In this document: in pieces, positions 7,401-10,379 of the stretch
Numbering within the stretch: position 1 is the first letter of the stretch
How the letters are laid out: each line of letters starts with the position of its first letter
Assembly: GCA_964487555.1 (NCBI GenBank)
Contig: CAZART010000153.1
Coordinates: 1-10,379 of the forward strand
From: CAZART01 sp964487555
GTDB lineage: Bacteria; Bacteroidota; Rhodothermia; Rhodothermales; VXPQ01
Direction of reading: 5' to 3'
Length of the DNA stretch: 10,379 nucleotides
Notes under the pieces: generated by a model
Databases searched by the model: none
Seen by the model: the letters and a program-made list of their open reading frames with translations, nothing else
What the model was told of the DNA's origin: nothing
Position numbers and translations under genes: made by a program

Positions 7401-10379
7401 TGCGCAACGATGGTGGCACGGCGATTTCGGTCGAGGGCGACGATGGTGTAGATATCGGGACATTCGATCCCGGCAGCCAGATGTCCCTGACGGCGTGGGT
7501 GCGGTGGTCGGGGCCGGATTCCTATCAAAATCTTTTCGCAAAGCGGGCGTCCGGTGCGAGTGGTGAAGCGGGTGGGGCCGACTTTCGCTTCATGTATTAT
7601 GTCGACATCGGGTCGTCGCGCCTGAAATTCTGGGATGGGTTAGGCATCGTCGATCTCGGTTATGACCTCACGGCCGGTGAGCCCACCTTCCTTGTCCTCG
7701 TCGTGGAAGGCGGCGCAACGAAGCTCTACGCCAACGGATCGCTGGTATCGACGGTGCGTCAAGCCCAGCTTGGACCGGGAGCGAGCGCCCCATTCTCCAT
7801 CGGCACCATCAAGAATCTCGGCTACGGATTTGACGGCGTCATCGATGATGCGAAGGTGTACAGCGGCGCGCTGACGGCCGATGAGGTGTGGACCGAATAC
7901 ACATGGTCGAATCAGGAACCCACAGTGGCGCTCGGAACCATGCCGACGGGTATCCAGCAGGGGCAGACGCTGACGATTCCGTTCACGGCTTCCGATGCGG
8001 ATGGTACGCTGGCTACGATCGAGGCCGTGCTGGATCCATCGGGTCTGGCTCTCGAAGGTACGGTGACCGACTTCGGTTCAGGCAACTACGAAGCGACGTG
8101 GGCGAGTGCGCCGACGGCCGGCACGTACACCGTCGAGGTTTCGGTGACCGATGACCTCAACGCATCGCAGTCGGCGAGCGGGGACGTTACGGTCGGTGCA
8201 TTGCTCCTGGCCCATTACAAGCTCGACGAGATGTTGGGTTCTTCGGCCGCGGACGAACAAGGGTCGCATCCCGGCACCTTCGTGGGAAATCCCGTTCTGG
8301 GGGAACCGCCAGTCATCGCCGGGGGAACGGCGATCTTTGCAGACGGCAACGACGGCGTAGGGATCGGGACGTTCGATCCCGGCGATCAGATGACGTTAAG
8401 CGCGTGGGTGCGCTGGTCGGGTCCCGCCTCTTATCAAAATCTGTTTGCAAAGCGTGCACCCGACAATAGCGGCGAGCCGGAGCAGTCGGCGTTTCGGTTC
8501 ATGTACTTCGTCGACGACGCTTCGTCACGCCTCATGTTCTGGGATGATTCCGGTACGATTGACCTCGGCTACGATCTGGTGGAGGGCGCGGCCACGCATC
8601 TGGCCCTCGTGCTGGAGAATGATGCGACGAAACTCTATGTAAACGGCTCGCTCGTGGGGACGGCGCGGGTCGCCGATCTCGGAGCGGGAACGGGTGCGCC
8701 GTTCGCGATCGGCATGATCAAAGACCTGGGATTCGGCTTCAACGGCGTGGTCGACGACGTCAAAGTATACGGCGGTGCGCTGACGTCGGCAGAGGTGAGT
8801 TCCGAATACACGTCTGCCAATGCAGTCCCGCAGGTTGCGCTAGGTACGATTCCGACGGACGTCGAGGAAGGCGAGACGCTCGTTATTCCATTTACGTCGA
8901 CGGATACCGATGGTACGGTGTCGTCGGTGAGCGCGGTGCTCGATCCGTCGGACCTGGCGCTCGTCGGGACGGTGACGGATCTCGGCTCCGGCAATTTCGA
9001 AGCTTCGTGGGCGAGCGCGCCGAAAGCGGCTACATACACGGTTGAGGTGACGGCGACGGACGACGAGAGTGCGGAGGCGACGGCAAGCGGTCAGGTGATG
9101 ATCAATGCGGCGCCCTCCGTGGCGATCGGCACGATTCCGACGGACGTGGAAGAGGGCGAGGAGCTGACCATTTCGTTTACGGCTGTGGATGCGGACGGCA
9201 CACTGTCCTCGGTAAACGCCGTGCTGGATCCGTCGGATCTGGCGCTCGTCGGGACGGTAACGGATCTCGGTTCAGGCGATTTTGAGGCGACGTGGGCGGC
9301 TGCGCCTGCGGCGGGTAGCTATCCTATTGAGTTGACGGCGACAGACAACGAGGGCGCCGTGACGACGGCGTCGGGCGACGTCGTAATCAACGCGGCGCCT
9401 GCCGTAGCGATCGGCACGATTCCGACGGACGTGCAGGAAGGCGAGACGCTGACCATACCTTTCACGGCTTCCGATCCGGACGGTACGCTGGCGTCGGTTG
9501 ATGCCGTGCTGGATCCGTCGGGTCTGGCGCTCGTCGGGACGGTAACGGATCTCGGTTCAGGCGATTTTGAGGCGACGTGGGCGGCTGCGCCTGCGGCGGG
9601 TAGCTATCCTATTGAGTTGACGGCGACAGACAACGAGGGCGCCGTGACGACGGCGTCGGGCGACGTCGTAATCAATGCGGCGCCCGAAGTTGCCATCGGC
9701 ACGATTCCGACGGATGTGGAAGAAGGCGAGACGCTCGTCATTTCGTTCACGGCTCTAGATGCGGATGGTACGCTGGCCTCGATTGATGCCGTGCTGGATC
9801 CGTCGGATCTGGCGCTGGTAGGGACGGTAACGGATCTCGGTTCAGGCGATTTTGAGGCGACGTGGTCTGCCGCGCCTGCGGCGGGTAGCTATCCTTTTGA
9901 GTTGACGGCGACGGACAACGAGGGCGCCGTGACGACGTCGTCGGGACAGGTCGTAGTCAACGCGGCGCCTGCCGTGGCAATCGGCACGATTCCGACGGAC
10001 GTCGAAGAAGACGAGACGCTGACCATACCATTCACGGCTTCGGATGCCGACGGTACGCTGACTTCGGTTGATGCGGTGCTGGATCCGTCGGGCCTGGCGC
10101 TTCTCGGCACGGTGACGGATCTCGGTTCCGGCGATTTTGAGGCGACGTGGGCGGCTGCGCCTGCGGCCGGCACGTATACGGTCGAGATGTCAGCAACGGA
10201 CGACGAAGGCGCTTCGACGACCGCGAGCGACCAGGTCGTCATCAACGGCGCACCTTCTGTGGCGTTCGGCACGATTCCGACGGACGTCGAAGAAGGCGAG
10301 ACGCTGACGATACCATTCACAGCTACCGACGGCGACGGTACGATCAATACGACGAGCGCCGTGCTCGATCCTTCCGGCC
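4439..10379 (+). CDS. Large secreted CE3-like SGNH esterase with LamG and Ig-like repeats (C-terminus cut by window edge)
   Basis: One frame of 1,980 codons stays open from the ATG at 4439 to the window end; an in-frame TAA at 4430 bounds it. Residues 1-26 form a Sec signal peptide (KKFRGFR, hydrophobic IAVVMLFVWLV, cleavage after AHA). Residues 28-230 are an SGNH hydrolase: GDSIT with nucleophile Ser36, EGHYGWRADQ with block II Gly90, GSND with Asn119, and DGVHPND with Asp205/His208. The SYRRALWQLLQ, HEGHYGW and LLHIGSND spacing resembles carbohydrate esterase family 3 (acetylxylan esterases), so deacetylation of a polysaccharide is likely. Then come Ig1 234-325, LamG1 333-539, Ig2 543-634, LamG2 643-848, Ig3 852-943, LamG3 952-1156, Ig4 1161-1252, LamG4 1255-1458, and Ig5 onward from 1464 in 95-residue steps. 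LamG modules (concanavalin-like) usually bind glycans. Cell-surface or extracellular location is inferred; a sorting signal would lie beyond the window. Confidence 0.92.
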   Translation, partial: MSKKFRGFRIAVVMLFVWLVSMPAHAQVKIAPIGDSITQGDTDHNSYRRALWQLLQANGSDVDFVGSLSTNDGGPPPDSDFDLNHEGHYGWRADQILADLPTWLSGYTPDIALLHIGSNDVFQSQSVNSTVAEIEGIIDALRDESSGGNANVIVLLAKLIPANSNNMSALNAEMDGIAQRKSTVDSPVVVVDQNTGFDAGDDTYDGVHPNDGGEAKMAQVWFDALVPYVGGAAPLVTMGSIPSGVQEGTTLTIPFTASDADGTIASLNAVLDPAGLAQAGTIANLGSGNYQASWSNAPDAGTYTVEITATDDEGNTATASGQVTIDEPSESGILLAHYNLDEVSGSTAADELAANPGTFLGSPVLGDSPVVVDGGTAITLDAADGVDLGTFDPGDQMTLSAWVRWTGTGGYQNLFAKRAAGGTGEPGGADFRFMYFVDTGSSRLKLWDDIGTIDLGYDLIPGEAVYLALVLEGGATKLYVDGSLVTTARAASLGAGTDAPFAMGVVKDLGYGFRGSVDKVKIFSGALTSSEVNADYGSTNQLPQVSIGTVPTGVEEGGTLTIPFTAADIDGTIASTGAVLDPSGLALAGSVANLGSGNYEATWSSAPPAGTYTVEVTAADDGGESASASVQVSINSPAPPTPMAHYRLDETSGSSAADELGTYPGTFLGSPSLGASAVRADGGTSIGLTGSAGVDVGTFDPGSEMTLSAWVRWSGTGNYQNIFSKRTSDGSTGGPGGANFRFMYYVDNNSSRVKFWDDAGNMDLGYDLTPGVATHLALVVESGATKLYVNGVLRTTARAAQLGAGTDAPFAIGMIKNSGLGFNGAIDDVKVYGEALTADEMSAEYNSVNTPPAVALGTLPIGVEEGQTLTIPFTSTDPDGTVASTTAMLDPEGLALPATVTNLGSGNYEATWSTAPTAGIYDVEVSATDDGGASSTASGSVTIAAPNQAAALLAHYKLDETSGSVAADEQGTYPGTFLKDPVLNSPAVRNDGGTAISVEGDDGVDIGTFDPGSQMSLTAWVRWSGPDSYQNLFAKRASGASGEAGGADFRFMYYVDIGSSRLKFWDGLGIVDLGYDLTAGEPTFLVLVVEGGATKLYANGSLVSTVRQAQLGPGASAPFSIGTIKNLGYGFDGVIDDAKVYSGALTADEVWTEYTWSNQEPTVALGTMPTGIQQGQTLTIPFTASDADGTLATIEAVLDPSGLALEGTVTDFGSGNYEATWASAPTAGTYTVEVSVTDDLNASQSASGDVTVGALLLAHYKLDEMLGSSAADEQGSHPGTFVGNPVLGEPPVIAGGTAIFADGNDGVGIGTFDPGDQMTLSAWVRWSGPASYQNLFAKRAPDNSGEPEQSAFRFMYFVDDASSRLMFWDDSGTIDLGYDLVEGAATHLALVLENDATKLYVNGSLVGTARVADLGAGTGAPFAIGMIKDLGFGFNGVVDDVKVYGGALTSAEVSSEYTSANAVPQVALGTIPTDVEEGETLVIPFTSTDTDGTVSSVSAVLDPSDLALVGTVTDLGSGNFEASWASAPKAATYTVEVTATDDESAEATASGQVMINAAPSVAIGTIPTDVEEGEELTISFTAVDADGTLSSVNAVLDPSDLALVGTVTDLGSGDFEATWAAAPAAGSYPIELTATDNEGAVTTASGDVVINAAPAVAIGTIPTDVQEGETLTIPFTASDPDGTLASVDAVLDPSGLALVGTVTDLGSGDFEATWAAAPAAGSYPIELTATDNEGAVTTASGDVVINAAPEVAIGTIPTDVEEGETLVISFTALDADGTLASIDAVLDPSDLALVGTVTDLGSGDFEATWSAAPAAGSYPFELTATDNEGAVTTSSGQVVVNAAPAVAIGTIPTDVEEDETLTIPFTASDADGTLTSVDAVLDPSGLALLGTVTDLGSGDFEATWAAAPAAGTYTVEMSATDDEGASTTASDQVVINGAPSVAFGTIPTDVEEGETLTIPFTATDGDGTINTTSAVLDPSG
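5138..8827 (+). repeat. Four coding Ig-like plus LamG super-repeats, period 927/927/927/909 bases
   Basis: Units begin at 5138, 6065, 6992 and 7919, with the next Ig module at 8828. Each has an Ig-like module of 92 codons (EG-TLTIPFT near its start, GSGNYxAxW, AGxYxVEV in most copies) and a LamG module of about 205 codons. The LamG modules lie at 5435-6055, 6365-6982, 7292-7906 and 8201-8812. They share AHYxLDE, PGTF, GTFDPG, LSAWVRW (LTAWVRW in copy 3), FRFMY, LGYDL and a final KVY/KIF strand. Linkers between Ig and LamG differ in sequence (DEPSESG, NSPAPPTP, AAPNQAAA, GA), and the last is 18 bases shorter than in units 2 and 3, which accounts for the 909 period. The units are clearly homologous but diverged at the DNA level, so their duplication is older than that of the downstream 285-base array. 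Confidence 0.9.
8828..10379 (+). repeat. Tandem array of Ig-like modules, exact 285-base period, at least 5.4 copies
   Basis: Copies start at 8828, 9113, 9398, 9683, 9968 and 10253; the last is cut by the window edge. Each encodes 95 residues, beginning P-x-V-A-x-GTIPTDV and containing VLDPS, LALxGTVTDLGSG, EAxWxxAP and TA/SATD followed by D or N. No indel separates the copies, so the frame is kept exactly. Fold type is inferred from the pattern of alternating hydrophobic strands and a terminal TATDxEGxxTTASGxVxI motif, like PKD or cadherin-like Ig folds. These are the same module as Ig1-4 of the upstream super-repeats but without LamG partners. Copies 6-8 use GSGDFEATW where earlier ones use GSGNY or GSGNF. 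Confidence 0.92.
9238..9390 (+). repeat. 153-base perfect direct repeat, partner at 9523-9675
   Basis: Base-by-base reading shows 9238-9390 identical to 9523-9675, bounded by a mismatch on each side (A9237/G9522 and C9391/T9676). The offset is one 285-base module. The matching stretch of the next module (9808-9960) has about a dozen differences. Identity at synonymous sites shows that this pair was copied or converted recently, rather than being kept similar by protein selection alone. Confidence 0.9.

Noticed and set aside
5736..10347. Minus-strand open frames under the repeat gene (for example 6733-7158, 8635-9039 and 9889-10347)
   Set aside because: They recur at the same place in each module, as expected for the reverse of a repeated GC-rich coding sequence, and they show low-complexity Ser/Val/Thr-rich translations.
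8828..10379. Tandem repeat array as a CRISPR or satellite
   Set aside because: The 285-base units have no spacers, keep one reading frame exactly and encode recognisable Ig-like modules.

Overview
The window (10,379 bases) looks like a chromosomal surface-polysaccharide locus of a moderately GC-rich Gram-negative bacterium. The CE3-like SGNH plus LamG plus Ig-like architecture, the weak or missing Shine-Dalgarno sequences and the very acidic secreted protein would suit a marine or halophilic member of the Bacteroidota/Rhodothermia. That placement is inference, because no rRNA or other marker gene is present.

Left third (1-3432, minus strand): a tight four-gene run, transcribed right to left. 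In order it holds a family 2 glycosyltransferase, a glucose-1-phosphate cytidylyltransferase (rfbF), an NAD(P)-dependent sugar epimerase/dehydratase of the extended SDR family, and a dTDP-4-dehydrorhamnose 3,5-epimerase-like protein that leaves the window at base 1. At all three junctions a single base lies between one stop codon and the next ATG. The set points to making a CDP-activated deoxysugar and transferring it to a glycan. The expected CDP-glucose 4,6-dehydratase (rfbG) is not in the window and should lie beyond the left edge.

Middle (3433-4438): a divergent intergenic region of about 1 kb with no convincing complete gene. It holds a short plus-strand open frame that may be a gene remnant, a minus-strand hairpin with a T tract that looks like an intrinsic terminator, several smaller dyads, and a cluster of dyads just upstream of the right-hand gene. 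One of these forms a hairpin with a GNRA-type loop.

Right 57% (4439-10379, plus strand): one uninterrupted reading frame of at least 1,980 codons that runs off the right edge. It encodes a secreted protein with a Sec signal peptide, an SGNH/GDSL esterase domain resembling carbohydrate esterase family 3, four Ig-like plus LamG pairs (period 927, 927, 927 and 909 bases), and then a head-to-tail array of Ig-like modules with an exact 285-base period. Two adjacent modules share 153 identical bases, which implies recent duplication or gene conversion. The array modules are strongly acidic, and four of them contain no Lys or Arg.

Taken together, one side makes and transfers an activated sugar, and the other encodes a large secreted protein with an ester-hydrolase head and a long stalk of putative glycan-binding modules. 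A functional link between the two is plausible but is inferred only from proximity.
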